Notes under the pieces: model-generated
Told to the model about the DNA's origin: nothing
Seen by the model: only the letters and a program-made list of their open reading frames with translations
The model's database searches: none
Made by a program: the position numbers and the translations under genes
DNA from: Bacteroidales bacterium
Lineage (GTDB): Bacteria > Bacteroidota > Bacteroidia > Bacteroidales > UBA932
Assembly (NCBI GenBank): GCA_017399905.1
Contig: JAFQAR010000102.1
Coordinates: 56,472-120,471 of the forward strand
Reading direction: 5' to 3'
Length of the DNA stretch: 64,000 nt
Shown: positions 36,030 to 44,610 of the stretch, piece by piece
How positions within the stretch are numbered: the stretch's first letter is position 1
Layout of the letters: each line of letters starts with the position of its first letter

Positions 36030-37688
36030 TTAACCTCTCTGATACAGATATCTCTTGATGCTCTTCTTAGGAGTCCTTTCGAAATCCTCGGACATCACGA
36101 CAATCTTCTTGAGTTTTGCATAATTAGGAAGCTCCTTGTTGAGTTCAGGAAGAGTGCCCTCGACAAACTTCACGAACTGGTCCTGATTCATTCCGTCCCT
36201 CGCACCAGCAGCAAAATCAGGATAGATGAGTGCCGTCAGTCCGCCGTTGTCCTCCACTACAAGTGAATCCACCACATAAGGCTGGCTGTTGAGCACGGTC
36301 TCCACTTCTTCAGGATAGATGTTCTGGCCGCTAGGACCGAGGATCATGCATTTGGTACGTCCCTTTATGAAAAGAGAGCCATCCTCGTCGAGAATACCCA
36401 TGTCTCCGGTACGGAACCATCCGTCCGCCGTAAACGCCTCGCTTGTTGCTTCTTCATTCCTGTAATATCCGAGGAATACATTCGCACCCTTTACCTGGAT
36501 CTCACCCGGTATAACAGCAGGATTGTCTGAATCGATCCTTATCTCCATGTTAGGAGCAGCCTTTCCGCATGAATAAAGTTTCTCCTCCTTCCAGTCATCG
36601 TATGAAATGATCGGAGAACATTCGGTCATGCCATAGCCCACTGTGAACGGGAAGCCCATCTTCTTGAAGAAGGACTCCACCTCCTTGTTGAAGGCCGCAC
36701 CGCCGATGATGACCTCATAGAACTCTCCGCCGAACGCATTGATCAGCTCAGTCTTCACCTTATTGAGAACGACCTGATTGAGTCCGGGAACCTTCATGAG
36801 GAACTTGATGCCTTCCTTCTCAAGCACAGGCTGAACCTTTGACTTGTAGATCTTCTCGATGACGAGAGGAACGGCGATGACGATATTAGGCTTGACTTCC
36901 GAGAGAGCCTGCATGATGATCTTCGGGCTCGGGAGACGTGAAAGGAAGTGTACATGACATCCCACAGAAAGTTCATAAAGAACCTCGAACATCAGTCCGT
37001 ACATATGGGCGCAAGGAAGCATTGACACGACTCTCGAAGTGTTTCCGAGCTGAGGGAGTACCTTTCTTGCGAACTCGATGTTCGAGAAGATCGCACGATA
37101 CGGGATCATTACACCCTTTGAGAAGCCTGATGTTCCTGAAGTATAGTTGATCACTGCAAGTTCATCTGCAGAATCCTCATAATAATCGAGCATATGAGAT
37201 TCGAAAGCCTCAGGATACTTCCTTCCGAAAAGCTCGTTGAGATGACTCTTCGCATCTACGATCTTCTGGTCCGCAGCATAGAGGATCTTGAAGTTGTTGA
37301 CCTGGATGATGGCATGAAGATCCGGCATCTCGGACTCCGAAAGTCCTTCCCAGATCACATCGTCCACAAAGAGGATCTTTGCTTCCGAATGGTTTACCAG
37401 ATGGTGGATGTTCGCTGACTTGAATTCATGAAGAAGAGGTACAGGAACTGCACCATAGGTCATTATCGCGAGAAAGGTGACAGCCCAGTTGGCCTGGTTT
37501 CTCGAACATAATGCCACCTTATGTCCTTTCTCAAGTCCGCACTCCTCAAACATGATGTGCAGTTTCTCCATTCGTCTCGCCACATCCTTGAAATGCAAGG
37601 TCTCGCCATGGTAATTCGAAATCGCCGGGCGATCCCAATTCTTTTTGAAGGACTCTTCAAAAATTTTGTTGACTGATGTAAATTCCAT
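36030..37688 (-). CDS. AMP-binding acyl-CoA ligase (FadD-like)
   Basis: 552 residues, ANL superfamily. The P-loop-like motif NYTSGTSGFSKGV is near residue 183, followed by YGMTECSP, GWFRTGDMG and the C-terminal RTPKKSIKRYLY, which contains the catalytic Lys. Such enzymes activate a fatty acid to acyl-AMP and then acyl-CoA; the substrate length cannot be read. It has its own perfect -7 box only seven bases upstream of the ATG, so it may be transcribed both from there and from ridA. Confidence 0.88.
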   Translation of the reverse strand: MEFTSVNKIFEESFKKNWDRPAISNYHGETLHFKDVARRMEKLHIMFEECGLEKGHKVALCSRNQANWAVTFLAIMTYGAVPVPLLHEFKSANIHHLVNHSEAKILFVDDVIWEGLSESEMPDLHAIIQVNNFKILYAADQKIVDAKSHLNELFGRKYPEAFESHMLDYYEDSADELAVINYTSGTSGFSKGVMIPYRAIFSNIEFARKVLPQLGNTSRVVSMLPCAHMYGLMFEVLYELSVGCHVHFLSRLPSPKIIMQALSEVKPNIVIAVPLVIEKIYKSKVQPVLEKEGIKFLMKVPGLNQVVLNKVKTELINAFGGEFYEVIIGGAAFNKEVESFFKKMGFPFTVGYGMTECSPIISYDDWKEEKLYSCGKAAPNMEIRIDSDNPAVIPGEIQVKGANVFLGYYRNEEATSEAFTADGWFRTGDMGILDEDGSLFIKGRTKCMILGPSGQNIYPEEVETVLNSQPYVVDSLVVEDNGGLTALIYPDFAAGARDGMNQDQFVKFVEGTLPELNKELPNYAKLKKIVVMSEDFERTPKKSIKRYLYQRG

Positions 37689-37695
37689 TTTTATT

Positions 37696-37703
37696 CAAAG
37701 TTA
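37696..37703 (-). promoter_or_regulatory. -7 box just before the acyl-CoA ligase gene
   Basis: TAACTTTG on the minus strand, a perfect TAnnTTTG box, with only seven bases to the ATG at 37688. If used, the mRNA would be leaderless or nearly so. No -33 TTG was found. Confidence 0.45.
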
Positions 37704-37720
37704 AAGTACATGTGTTTTCA

Positions 37721-39925
37721 TCATTTCAGACTGACAGTCCTGTGCTTGCCGTCATAGCATACCACATCGGCAGAGGCTCCGTCGGTTACCTTCACCTCGC
37801 TGTCCGGTCTTATCATCTCGTCCCCTTCGAAGGTGGTCAGTGCATCGCCACCGTAGAAAGGATATATCAGTGTCCTGATAGAGGTCCTCACAACCCAGAA
37901 TGACTTTCCGCCGGCCACAATCCTCTCTGGAAGAGACTTTATGGTCTCCGGCGCACGAATACCCTTCCATGAGGAAGGCTTATGTCCTTTAAGATTGTAC
38001 ATTTCCAGGGTATTGTCCTTGTGAAGGACCATGATGTTATATTTTTTGACTCCATTGAAATCATATACGTCGGGGCCGAGCAGTATATCCTTCTCAAGGC
38101 TCACCGGAAAACCGGAAACATAACGTCCAAGCCTGTCAATGATATATATATCCCGGCCTGCACCGAATATGATCTGAAGCTTTCCGTTAGCATAGTAATC
38201 GACATTATGTGCAGTACCGCACAAAGGCTTGTCGAAAGGTACGCCCCACAGGTCACGTCCCTCCTCGCTGAGACAGAGTGACAGATGTGAATTCTGATAG
38301 AACCTATTCATCTTGCCGGTTCCGGAATTCCTGACCTCGAAAGGCCCTCCAGGAACATTCACGACGGTATCACGTTCAAACACAGGAGCTTTTGTCTTCT
38401 GAAGCTCAAGCTTGAGGATTTCAGCCTTCAGCACTGCTTTCCCGTCTTTGTCCGGGGTCACAGAGATAACAGAAGGGCAGAAATCCGAATCTGACCAAAG
38501 GGAGCCGAAAGTCCTGAGGAATCCCGGCCTGAAGATGCCGTCAAGTCTCTCCGGTGCGGCAGTAAATGAAAAATAAGATACGAAGCTGTGCTTTCCGTCA
38601 GAAAGGATATCCTCCTTCGAAGCATCAGCCATATATTCCTTCAAAGTATATTCAAGAGCCCTGCCGCCGGCATATTCTTCAACAGCCTTCATGCTTCCGG
38701 AGATTATCCATCCGTTCATGAATGTGAAGCATGATTCGTCCTTCAGGCCGAAAAGGTTGCCGAAAACGGCTGAAGCGAAGCCTGAATATGGCCAGGAATG
38801 TACCTTCGGCTCATAGTCCTTCAGGGAGGTTACGTCCGTGCCCTTGAAGACAAGCTGCACATCCATATCGTCCACCTTCATGAGTACGACGGACTCAGTC
38901 GCATTTCCGACCATGAATGAAGCTGTTGCAATCTCCTTGAGGCCGATGGCCTGGAAGAATTCCACAGGAGCTATTCCCATCCTTCCGGCGAGTTCCTTCT
39001 TCCTTGCCATATTCTTCTGCATCATCTGCCTTGAATCAAGGTGGCTGCGGTAAGCCTCAGCATAAGGCTCGACTTCCTCCATAGGGAGTGAGGCCGCAAA
39101 CAAAGTATATGACGGCAATATCTCGGAAACGGAAGACACTGCAGGAGATGATTTCCTGAGAACGTTGACAAAACGGGAGAGATCTCCGTCACCGACAAGG
39201 GCACCTTCGAACGATGTCCTGCCAGCCGAAGAAGCAACGTCGGCCACAGTCCAGTCTGCCACGCGGGTCACAAAACCCGAGTACGAAGAATAACGCTTCG
39301 CAAGCACCGAGGGCAGCAGCTGGTCTGCATGCACGTTTGAAAGAAATAGAAGATTGTCTCCATCCGCTGACGCACATGCCTCTGCAAATCCCGGTGAATC
39401 CATGATTGAGACGGATTTGGACAGATGGCGCATGGAAGACTTCAGCAAAGTCTCGGATGAGGAAGCGATGACCACGGAACGTCTTGATATCCTGCCTGCA
39501 TCCTCATATCCCGCACAGTTCAGGAACTCATGCAGGAGACCGGCCTTGTCCAGCGAAGCAATGAGGGCGGCAGCATCCTCGGAAGGGACATCCGAAGCCG
39601 GGCCGGCATCGAAAATGTAAAGTGGCATGAGTCCGCCCGCATAATGCATCGAGACCACAGCCGGCGACTTGAGGACAGGATCCGGAACGTCAATGCCGGT
39701 AAAAGTGCCATAAACTGCATCTCCGGCCTTGACATAAGATGCCAGCAGAACCGCATCGGAAGGGACGGCAGCCAGAAGCATCTGACCGGTTCCGTCCGCA
39801 GAACGGGTCTCCTTACCGCCTTTACCCCCGTCGACACCGGAATAAAGAAACGCCACGGCTGTTCCGGTCACGATGACCAGAACGGCAAGAGCGGCAAGGC
39901 AAAGTATCAGAGACCTTCGGCTCAT
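37721..39925 (-). CDS. Membrane-anchored protein of unknown function, 734 aa
   Basis: I do not recognise this protein with certainty. It begins with a signal anchor (residues 5-29), followed by a large extracytoplasmic part. Residues about 45-500 alternate short strands and helices with repeated Ser/Ala-rich helices; residues about 530-734 look like beta-propeller blades (GKLQIIFGAGRDIYIID, LEMYNLKGHKPS and similar strands). No catalytic motif is seen. Its ATG overlaps the ridA stop by one base (TAATG) and the acyl-CoA ligase follows, so it is made with these enzymes. Function not inferred. Confidence 0.6.
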   Translation of the reverse strand: MSRRSLILCLAALAVLVIVTGTAVAFLYSGVDGGKGGKETRSADGTGQMLLAAVPSDAVLLASYVKAGDAVYGTFTGIDVPDPVLKSPAVVSMHYAGGLMPLYIFDAGPASDVPSEDAAALIASLDKAGLLHEFLNCAGYEDAGRISRRSVVIASSSETLLKSSMRHLSKSVSIMDSPGFAEACASADGDNLLFLSNVHADQLLPSVLAKRYSSYSGFVTRVADWTVADVASSAGRTSFEGALVGDGDLSRFVNVLRKSSPAVSSVSEILPSYTLFAASLPMEEVEPYAEAYRSHLDSRQMMQKNMARKKELAGRMGIAPVEFFQAIGLKEIATASFMVGNATESVVLMKVDDMDVQLVFKGTDVTSLKDYEPKVHSWPYSGFASAVFGNLFGLKDESCFTFMNGWIISGSMKAVEEYAGGRALEYTLKEYMADASKEDILSDGKHSFVSYFSFTAAPERLDGIFRPGFLRTFGSLWSDSDFCPSVISVTPDKDGKAVLKAEILKLELQKTKAPVFERDTVVNVPGGPFEVRNSGTGKMNRFYQNSHLSLCLSEEGRDLWGVPFDKPLCGTAHNVDYYANGKLQIIFGAGRDIYIIDRLGRYVSGFPVSLEKDILLGPDVYDFNGVKKYNIMVLHKDNTLEMYNLKGHKPSSWKGIRAPETIKSLPERIVAGGKSFWVVRTSIRTLIYPFYGGDALTTFEGDEMIRPDSEVKVTDGASADVVCYDGKHRTVSLK

Positions 39926-40299
39926 TATCTTACTGCAATCGCTTCGATCTCAACCTTTACGCCAAGAGGAAGAGCTGCAGCCTGATAGCATGCCCTTGCA
40001 GGCTTGTCACCTGTAAAGTATTCTGCATAAACCTCGTTCACTGCCTTGAAATCAGCAATATCCGCAAGAAGGACTGTCGTCTTCACCACATTGTCATAGC
40101 TCATTCCGGCCTCCTTGAGGATAGCCCCGATGTTCTTGAGGGACTGATGAGCGGCTGCAACGATGTCTTCCTGCACCTTTCCGTCGACCGGATTGACAGG
40201 AATCTGACCTGAGATATAAAGTGTACCGTTCACTTCGATAGCCTGCGAATACGGGCCGACTGCCTTAGGAGCGTCTGGAGTAGCAATTACCTTTTTCAT
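39925..40299 (-). CDS. ridA: RidA-family enamine/imine deaminase
   Basis: 124 residues from the ATG at 40299; an upstream frame adds eight residues that are not part of the family. The signature is complete: APKAVGPYSQA, YISGQIPVNP, and RACYQAAALPLGVKVEIEAIA at the C-terminus with the conserved Arg that binds the carboxylate. RidA hydrolyses reactive 2-aminoacrylate and related imines. First gene of a minus-strand unit with a clear promoter; translation is coupled to the 734-aa protein. Confidence 0.95.
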   Translation of the reverse strand: MKKVIATPDAPKAVGPYSQAIEVNGTLYISGQIPVNPVDGKVQEDIVAAAHQSLKNIGAILKEAGMSYDNVVKTTVLLADIADFKAVNEVYAEYFTGDKPARACYQAAALPLGVKVEIEAIAVR

Positions 40300-40324
40300 G
40301 TGTATGTTCATTTGGTTAAACATA

Positions 40325-40354
40325 CAAAGATAACCATTATTTGCTTATAAGCAA
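40325..40354 (-). promoter_or_regulatory. Promoter of ridA and downstream genes
   Basis: TATCTTTG on the minus strand (40325-40332), with TTG (40352-40354) exactly 19 bases upstream. Both elements and the spacing fit the Bacteroidota consensus. The ridA ATG at 40299 follows about 20 bases after the expected start. Confidence 0.75.
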
Positions 40355-40365
40355 ACCGGCACAAA

Positions 40366-40399
40366 AACAAAAAAGCCAGACCTTTCAGTCTGACTTTTT
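40366..40399 (-). terminator. Terminator after tRNA-Arg
   Basis: A 12-bp stem with one G-T pair (40388-40399 with 40370-40381), a 6-base loop and a T-rich tail on the minus strand. It starts two bases after the tRNA and ends the yceD-rpmF-tRNA unit just before the ridA promoter. Confidence 0.85.
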
Positions 40400-40400
40400 G

Positions 40401-40472
40401 TAGCCCCGAGCAGAATCGAACTGCTATCTAAAGTTTAGGAAACTTCCATTCTATCCGTTGAACTACAGGGCC
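40401..40472 (-). tRNA. tRNA-Arg (anticodon CCT)
   Basis: 72 nt on the minus strand. All arms fold: a 7-bp acceptor ending in a G-T pair with discriminator A, a 4-bp D stem, an anticodon arm GAAGT/ACTTT with loop TTCCTAA, a 4-nt variable loop, and a T arm AGCAG/CTGCT with loop TTCGATT. The anticodon CCT reads AGG. The 3' CCA is not encoded. It lies 18 bases after rpmF and is followed by a terminator, so it is probably processed from the yceD-rpmF transcript. Confidence 0.93.
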
Positions 40473-40490
40473 ATGAACCGAGACGAGAGA

Positions 40491-40673
40491 CTACTCAGCC
40501 TTCTTCTCGATGATCTGACGACCTCTGTAGTAGCCGCACTCTGGGCATACTCTGTGGTACATGATAGTTGCACCACAATTTGAACATGTAGCGAGCGTAG
40601 GAACTACAGCCACGTCGTGTGTTCTTCTCTTGTCACGTCTCTGCTTAGAGACTTTGTGTTTTGGATGTGCCAT
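40491..40673 (-). CDS. rpmF: 50S ribosomal protein L32
   Basis: 60 residues, full length. MAHPKHKVSKQRRDKRRTHD is the usual basic N-terminus, and the zinc ribbon is intact with Cys30, Cys33, Cys43 and Cys46 (CSNC and CPEC). It lies 30 bases downstream of the YceD gene, the conserved bacterial order, and just upstream of tRNA-Arg. Confidence 0.97.
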   Translation of the reverse strand: MAHPKHKVSKQRRDKRRTHDVAVVPTLATCSNCGATIMYHRVCPECGYYRGRQIIEKKAE

Positions 40674-40703
40674 TGTTCTATATTTTTAATTATTTGTAAT
40701 CGT

Positions 40704-41228
40704 TTAAAGCAGGCTCTTCAATGCTGAAAAAGGATTGTCCCGAACGACATTTTCCGCCTCCGGACCATCTTCATTCCGTGGCCCATAGTACTTCATGACC
40801 GAAGGATTGCATTCACCTTCATCATGGGTACGCTGCATAGGAAGCGAGATGCACACATAGTCATAAATTATCTGACTCATGTCCAGCTCGGCACAGTCCT
40901 CAGGAACGAAAACGATCTCCCTATCGGTGTTCTGAAATTCCTCCGAAGGACTTTCCTCACCATACTTGACACTCAGACGTACATCGGCATCCACCGGTAT
41001 GTCCAGCTCGTCAAGACACCTGTCACATTCCACGGTAACGGTTCCGGAAATCTCACAGTCCACGCCAATATAACGTCCTGACTTCTCCACCCTGACCTCC
41101 ACATCAAGCTGAGCATCAAGGATTTCAGCATTTTCAAAACTTTCGAAGAACTCTCTGCCTATCTGCCACGAGAACACGTTCTCACCGGCAGTCAATCCAT
41201 TTAAAGGTATGATAAATCTTTCACCCAT
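40704..41228 (-). CDS. yceD: YceD/DUF177-family protein
   Basis: 174 residues from the ATG at 41228 (MGERFIIPLNG). The longer frame crosses the promoter box, so the inner ATG is chosen. The motif TVECDRCLDELD in the middle is the CxxC block of the DUF177 family, and the C-terminal DNPFSALKSLL is typical. YceD proteins are linked to 23S rRNA levels or ribosome assembly, fitting the neighbouring L32 gene. First gene of the yceD-rpmF-tRNA unit. Confidence 0.88.
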   Translation of the reverse strand: MGERFIIPLNGLTAGENVFSWQIGREFFESFENAEILDAQLDVEVRVEKSGRYIGVDCEISGTVTVECDRCLDELDIPVDADVRLSVKYGEESPSEEFQNTDREIVFVPEDCAELDMSQIIYDYVCISLPMQRTHDEGECNPSVMKYYGPRNEDGPEAENVVRDNPFSALKSLL

Positions 41229-41255
41229 ATTGCCCCGTAAACAGATTTGAGCCCG

Positions 41256-41286
41256 CAAAGGTAACAAAAACTTTTATTATTAGCAA
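41256..41286 (-). promoter_or_regulatory. Promoter of yceD-rpmF
   Basis: TACCTTTG on the minus strand (41256-41263), with TTG (41284-41286) 20 bases upstream. The TTG falls in the last codons of typA. It decides the yceD start at 41228. Confidence 0.75.
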
Positions 41287-43088
41287 TTGAAATCAGAACT
41301 TTTTCTCTTGCGCTCTATCTCATTAAGAATTATCTTCCTGAGTCTCATCGACTTAGGAGTAACCTCAACAAGCTCATCCTCCTGAATATACTCAAGAGCC
41401 TCCTCAAGAGAGAATACGATTGGCGGCGGAAGCATCACCTTGTCATCACTTCCGGACGCACGCATGTTCGTAAGCTTCTTGGTCTTGCAGATGTTGATGT
41501 TCAGGTCACGTTCCCTGGTATGCTCGCCGACAACCTGTCCCTCATATATGTCCACACCAGGCTCGATGAAGAAACGTCCTCTGTCCTGAAGCTTGTCCAT
41601 CGAGTAAGCTACGGAAAGTCCTGTCTCGAGAGAAACGAGGGAACCGTTGGTACGGCGCTCAATGTCTCCCTTATACGGTTCATAACCCTTGAGGCGATGC
41701 GCGACGACAGCCTCACCCTGTGTAGCGGTAAGGAGATTGCTCCTCAATCCCATAAGTCCACGTGACGGAATGTCGAATTCGAGGTGGGTACGGTCTCCCC
41801 TGCCTTCCATCTGTATGAGCGCTCCCTTCCTGCGGGTCACCATCTCGATAGCCCTTCCTACAAACTCCTCCGGAAGATCGATCGTGAGCATTTCGATAGG
41901 CTCGCACCTCTGACCTCCGATGACCTTGTCGAGCACCTTAGGCTGGCCGACCTGAAGTTCGAATCCCTCGCGGCGCATTGTCTCGATGAGCACGGAAAGA
42001 TGAAGGACACCGCGTCCGTAGACGATGAACGAGTCCGCATTAGGGCCCGGCTTCACCCTGAGGGCGAGGTTCTTCTCAAGTTCCTTCTCAAGACGCTCCT
42101 TGAGATGTCTTGAAGTAACGAACTTTCCTTCCTTACCGAAGAAAGGAGAGTTGTTGATACAGAAAAGCATGCTCATGGTAGGCTCGTCCACCTCGATAGG
42201 AGGAAGAGCTTCCGGATTCTCGAAATCGGCTACAGTATCTCCGATCTCGAATCCCTCGAGACCTACGACTGCACATATATCTCCGCACTTCACCTCATCC
42301 ACCTTGGCCTTTCCGAGACCGTCGAAAACCATGAGTTCCTTTATCTTCTGCTTCTGCTGGATGTCATATCTCTTGCAGAGGGTAATGTTCATTCCGGTCT
42401 TAAGCGAACCGCGCGTCACCCTTCCGACCGCGATACGGCCTACGTAAGGAGAATATTCAAGCGACGAAATAAGCATCTGAGGAGTACCCTCCGCCACTTC
42501 GGGAGCAGGGATCACCTCGAGAATCGTATCGAGCAATGCCGTGATGTCGGATGCAGGCTGCCTCCAGTCATGCGACATCCAGCCCTGCTTCGCACTTCCG
42601 TAGACGGTACGGAAATCGAGCTGGTCTTCAGTAGCACCAAGAGAGAACATAAGGTCGAACACTTCTTCCTGGACTTCATCCGGCCTGCAGTTCAGCTTAT
42701 CCACCTTGTTGATCACGAGGACCGGCTTCTTGCCCATCTCGATCGCTTTCTGAAGCACGAACCTTGTCTGCGGCATGCAGCCCTCGAAGGCATCCACAAG
42801 AAGAATGACACCGTCAGCCATGTTGAGCACACGCTCGACCTCACCGCCGAAATCGCTATGGCCCGGGGTATCGATCACATTGATCTTCACTCCCTTATAC
42901 AATACCGATACATTCTTGGCAAGAATAGTGATGCCTCTTTCCCTTTCGAGGTCATTGTTATCAAGGATCAGCTCTCCCAGCTTCTCCTGCTCACGCGCCT
43001 GGCGTGCCTGATAGATCATCCTGTCCACGAGAGTTGTCTTTCCGTGGTCCACATGGGCAATGATCGCAATATTTCTGATATCCTGCAT
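41280..43088 (-). CDS. typA: Ribosome-binding GTPase TypA/BipA
   Basis: 602 residues from the ATG at 43088 (MQDIRNIAIIAHVDHGKTT); the upstream frame adds seven residues. GTPase motifs: AHVDHGKTT (P-loop), RGITI (switch I), DTPGHSDF, NKVD and GSAKQGW. EF-G-like domains and the BipA-specific C-terminal domain follow (GYEPYKGDIERR, NINICKTKKLTNMR). BipA helps 50S assembly and growth under stress. It has a perfect -7 box at 43159-43166 and diverges from guaA. Confidence 0.96.
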   Translation of the reverse strand: MQDIRNIAIIAHVDHGKTTLVDRMIYQARQAREQEKLGELILDNNDLERERGITILAKNVSVLYKGVKINVIDTPGHSDFGGEVERVLNMADGVILLVDAFEGCMPQTRFVLQKAIEMGKKPVLVINKVDKLNCRPDEVQEEVFDLMFSLGATEDQLDFRTVYGSAKQGWMSHDWRQPASDITALLDTILEVIPAPEVAEGTPQMLISSLEYSPYVGRIAVGRVTRGSLKTGMNITLCKRYDIQQKQKIKELMVFDGLGKAKVDEVKCGDICAVVGLEGFEIGDTVADFENPEALPPIEVDEPTMSMLFCINNSPFFGKEGKFVTSRHLKERLEKELEKNLALRVKPGPNADSFIVYGRGVLHLSVLIETMRREGFELQVGQPKVLDKVIGGQRCEPIEMLTIDLPEEFVGRAIEMVTRRKGALIQMEGRGDRTHLEFDIPSRGLMGLRSNLLTATQGEAVVAHRLKGYEPYKGDIERRTNGSLVSLETGLSVAYSMDKLQDRGRFFIEPGVDIYEGQVVGEHTRERDLNINICKTKKLTNMRASGSDDKVMLPPPIVFSLEEALEYIQEDELVEVTPKSMRLRKIILNEIERKRKSSDFNC

Positions 43089-43158
43089 AAAAGTCCAATA
43101 ATTAATCATTTGACAGCATACTGCTGTACGACCGGGAGTCCCGGTCGAAAAAGATTTG

Positions 43159-43166
43159 CAAAATTA
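43159..43166 (-). promoter_or_regulatory. -7 box of typA
   Basis: TAATTTTG on the minus strand, a perfect TAnnTTTG box about 70 bases before the typA ATG. No clear -33 TTG. Confidence 0.55.
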
Positions 43167-43199
43167 GATATTTTTATAAAATATTTAAAACACTTTTTT

Positions 43200-43207
43200 T
43201 ATTTTTG
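43200..43207 (+). promoter_or_regulatory. -7 box of guaA
   Basis: TATTTTTG, a perfect TAnnTTTG box, 24 bases before the guaA ATG in a very AT-rich stretch. It diverges from the typA box. Confidence 0.6.
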
Positions 43208-43231
43208 CGCCCGAAATAAAACGAAAGAAAA

Positions 43232-44539
43232 ATGAAACAGGACATGATCGTAATTCTTGACCTCGGAAGCCACGAGAACACAGTGGTAGCCAGGGCAATC
43301 CGTGCATTGGGAGTTTACAGCGAAATTCACCCGCACGACATCACTGCTGAGGAGCTCAAGGCTCTTCCTAACGTAAAGGGTATCATCATCAATGGTGGAC
43401 CTAACAATGTAATCGACGGAGTTGCGATCGATGTTCTCCCCGAAATCTATGAGGCAGGCTTCCCGGTAATGGCGGCAGGTCATGACAAGGCGCTCTGCGA
43501 AGTGAAGCTCGCTCAGTTCGGAAACGACGAGGAATTCATCAAGAACGCTGTCAGGGACTTCGTATTTGAAACATGCAAGGCTGAAGCCAACTGGAACATG
43601 AAGAACTTCGTTGCTGACCAGGTAGAGCTCATCCGTAAGCAGGTAGGAGACAGAAAGGTTCTCCTCGCGCTCTCAGGCGGAGTGGACAGCTCTGTCCTTG
43701 CAGCCCTCCTCCTCAAGGCAATCGGCGACAAGCTCTACTGCGTTCACGTAAACCACGGACTTATGCGTAAGGGCGAATCCGAGAACGTCGTAGAGGTATT
43801 CCGCAACCAGCTCAGCGCAAACCTCATCTATGTAGACGCAACAGACCGTTTCCTCGGCCTTCTCGAAGGCGTTGCAGATCCTGAGCAGAAGAGAAAGATC
43901 ATCGGCGGAGAGTTCATCCGCGTTTTCGAGGAGGAAGCACGCAAACTCGACGGCATTGATTTCCTCGGACAGGGCACCATCTACCCTGACATTGCAGAAA
44001 GCGGTACAAAGACTGCAAAGGTAGTCAAGAGTCACCACAACGTGGGCGGTCTTCCTGAAGACCTTCAGTTCGAGCTTGTAGAGCCTCTCAAGCAGCTCTT
44101 CAAGGACGAAGTAAGAGCATGTGGAGTAGAGCTAGGCCTTCCATATGAGATGGTTTACCGCCAGCCGTTCCCAGGACCTGGTCTCGGCGTACGCTGTCTC
44201 GGAGCCATCACCCGTGACCGTCTCCACTCTCTCCGTGAGGCTGATGCAATCCTCCGCGAAGAGTTTGCAAAGGCTGGCCTCGACAAGAAGGTATGGCAGT
44301 ACTTCACTGTCGTTCCTGACTTCAAGTCAGTTGGCGTACGCAACAACGCACGCTCATACGACTGGCCAGTAATCATCCGCGCCGTCAATACTATAGACGC
44401 AATGACAGCGAGCATCGAGCAGATCGAGTGGCCTGTCCTCATGAAGATCACAGACCGTATCCTCGCAGAGGTCCCTAACGTGAACCGAGTATGCTACGAC
44501 CTCTCACCGAAGCCGTCAGCTACAATCGAGTGGGAGTAA
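43232..44539 (+). CDS. guaA: GMP synthase with degenerate glutaminase domain
   Basis: 435 residues, against about 510-525 for normal GuaA. The synthetase part is complete: the PP-loop SGGVDSS at 148-154, HVNHGLMRKGE, GQGTIYPD, KSHHNVGGLPE, QPFPGPGLGVR and the C-terminal SATIEWE. The N-terminal glutaminase part has only about 126 residues. Where normal enzymes have the nucleophile block GICYG it reads VMAAGHDKA, and where they have QFHPE it reads QFGNDE, so the Cys, His and Glu of the triad are all missing. It should still make GMP from XMP, ATP and free ammonia, or use a separate glutaminase. Codon choice suggests strong expression. Confidence 0.92.
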   Translation: MKQDMIVILDLGSHENTVVARAIRALGVYSEIHPHDITAEELKALPNVKGIIINGGPNNVIDGVAIDVLPEIYEAGFPVMAAGHDKALCEVKLAQFGNDEEFIKNAVRDFVFETCKAEANWNMKNFVADQVELIRKQVGDRKVLLALSGGVDSSVLAALLLKAIGDKLYCVHVNHGLMRKGESENVVEVFRNQLSANLIYVDATDRFLGLLEGVADPEQKRKIIGGEFIRVFEEEARKLDGIDFLGQGTIYPDIAESGTKTAKVVKSHHNVGGLPEDLQFELVEPLKQLFKDEVRACGVELGLPYEMVYRQPFPGPGLGVRCLGAITRDRLHSLREADAILREEFAKAGLDKKVWQYFTVVPDFKSVGVRNNARSYDWPVIIRAVNTIDAMTASIEQIEWPVLMKITDRILAEVPNVNRVCYDLSPKPSATIEWE

Positions 44540-44559
44540 TCCGACAATGAAATAAAATC

Positions 44560-44596
44560 AAAGGAGGGCAGCCGGTAAAGCTGCCCTCCTTTATTA
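44560..44596. terminator. Bidirectional terminator between guaA and the Bat operon
   Basis: A perfect 13-bp GC-rich stem (44560-44572 with 44580-44592) and a 7-base loop, A-rich before and T-rich after. It can stop guaA on the plus strand and the Bat operon on the minus strand. Confidence 0.88.
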
Positions 44597-44610
44597 TGCT
44601 TACATATATG

